Below are positions 63,681 to 64,000 of a DNA stretch of 64,000 bases, piece after piece. The translations under genes and the position numbers were made by a program. Positions within the stretch are counted from its first letter, which is position 1. Each line of letters starts with the position of its first letter. This DNA is from Corbicula japonica (taxonomy: Eukaryota; Mollusca; Bivalvia; Venerida; Cyrenidae), in assembly GCA_038501625.1 (NCBI GenBank), contig JAZAYU010000005.1:806001-870000 (forward strand), written 5' to 3'. Under the pieces are notes generated by a model. The model ran no database searches. It was not told the origin of the DNA and saw only the letters and a program-made list of their open reading frames with translations.

Positions 63681-64000
63681 CACAAAACTGATAAAACTAA
63701 TTTTGGAAATTCTAAATTCTTCAGGAACATTACCACCCATTTTTCCAAAATGCAAAATGGAACAAACATCACTGAAAAAACACTCACATTAGAGATTAAA
63801 AATGATACAAAATTAGATGTATTGGGTGTGAAAGAATCAGGGGTGCCACTAGCGGCTGAATCTCTAGGGTCATTTAGGGGATTCTGCCAATTAATAGCCA
63901 AAATAGCCCTAATTTAAGTAAAAATATTACCCTTCAGCTAAAATCAAAGATGTCAAAATGAGGTTTTCGGAAAACCCAAGTTGTGTTAAATTCAGGAATT

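Noticed and set aside
63785..63905. A possible third linker exon of PLCG (acceptor near 63890, donor GTGAGT)
   Set aside because: Splice-like signals are present, but the peptide has no similarity to the linker and no tyrosine. The AT-rich context makes such signals common.

Overview
This is nuclear DNA from an invertebrate animal, most likely a bivalve mollusc. The basis is intron-rich genes with canonical GT-AG splice sites, AT-rich sequence, a B-box/NHL gene of the kind expanded in bivalves, and very dense short palindromic and minisatellite-bearing repeats of the mollusc type. The species cannot be named from the sequence. There is one assembly gap of 500 N (13400-13899). Most open frames in the window are accidental and lie in repeats. 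I rebuilt the genes exon by exon from protein similarity, splice sites and codon phase.

Layout. 654-5024 (minus): proteasome assembly chaperone 2 (PSMG2), six exons in consistent phase; the short first exon was not found. 7573-11089 (plus): a two-exon B-box/coiled-coil/NHL-type gene with a tRNA-like repeat and a 1-kb minisatellite in its intron and a 1-base frameshift in exon 2. 11.1-18 kb: no supported gene; the N gap and an internally deleted mariner nested in a MITE. 18044-62834 (minus): the 3' half of a phospholipase C-gamma gene, covering the SH2-SH3 linker, SH3, C-terminal half of the split PH, catalytic Y half, C2, a PLCG2-like coiled-coil tail and a probable last exon. Its 5' half (PH, EF hands, X box, SH2 domains) must lie to the right of the window. 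All assigned exon phases agree, but only after one intron (40088-41311) is recognised as a U12-type AT-AC intron. The SH2-SH3 linker is encoded by two tandem, related, phase-compatible exons (62475-62552 and 62763-62834), each carrying regulatory-type tyrosines.

Repeats dominate the rest. About 35 full or partial copies of a roughly 240-bp element ending TTAA-CCCTTT...AAAGGG-TTAA (piggyBac-like MITE) with palindromes inside palindromes are spread through the window. Three large elements (28.3-29.5, 36.9-39.8, 55.9-61.6 kb) share one architecture: a 5' hairpin, a subterminal inverted repeat, a central tandem array, a 3' hairpin and an A-rich end. This resembles Helentron-associated (HINE/DINE/pearl-like) elements. 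Several insertions are nested and can be put in order: mariner in MITE, foldback in MITE, and an unclassified CAGGCT-TIR element in the 57-61 kb array.

A recurrent theme is tandem duplication that starts at exon ends: the PSMG2 stop codon region, a C2 exon 5' splice site copied about 13 times, a 121-bp duplication of an SH3/PH exon, a triplicated 3' splice site and a duplicated 5' splice site. No prokaryotic genes, CRISPR arrays, rRNA or intact autonomous transposons were seen.
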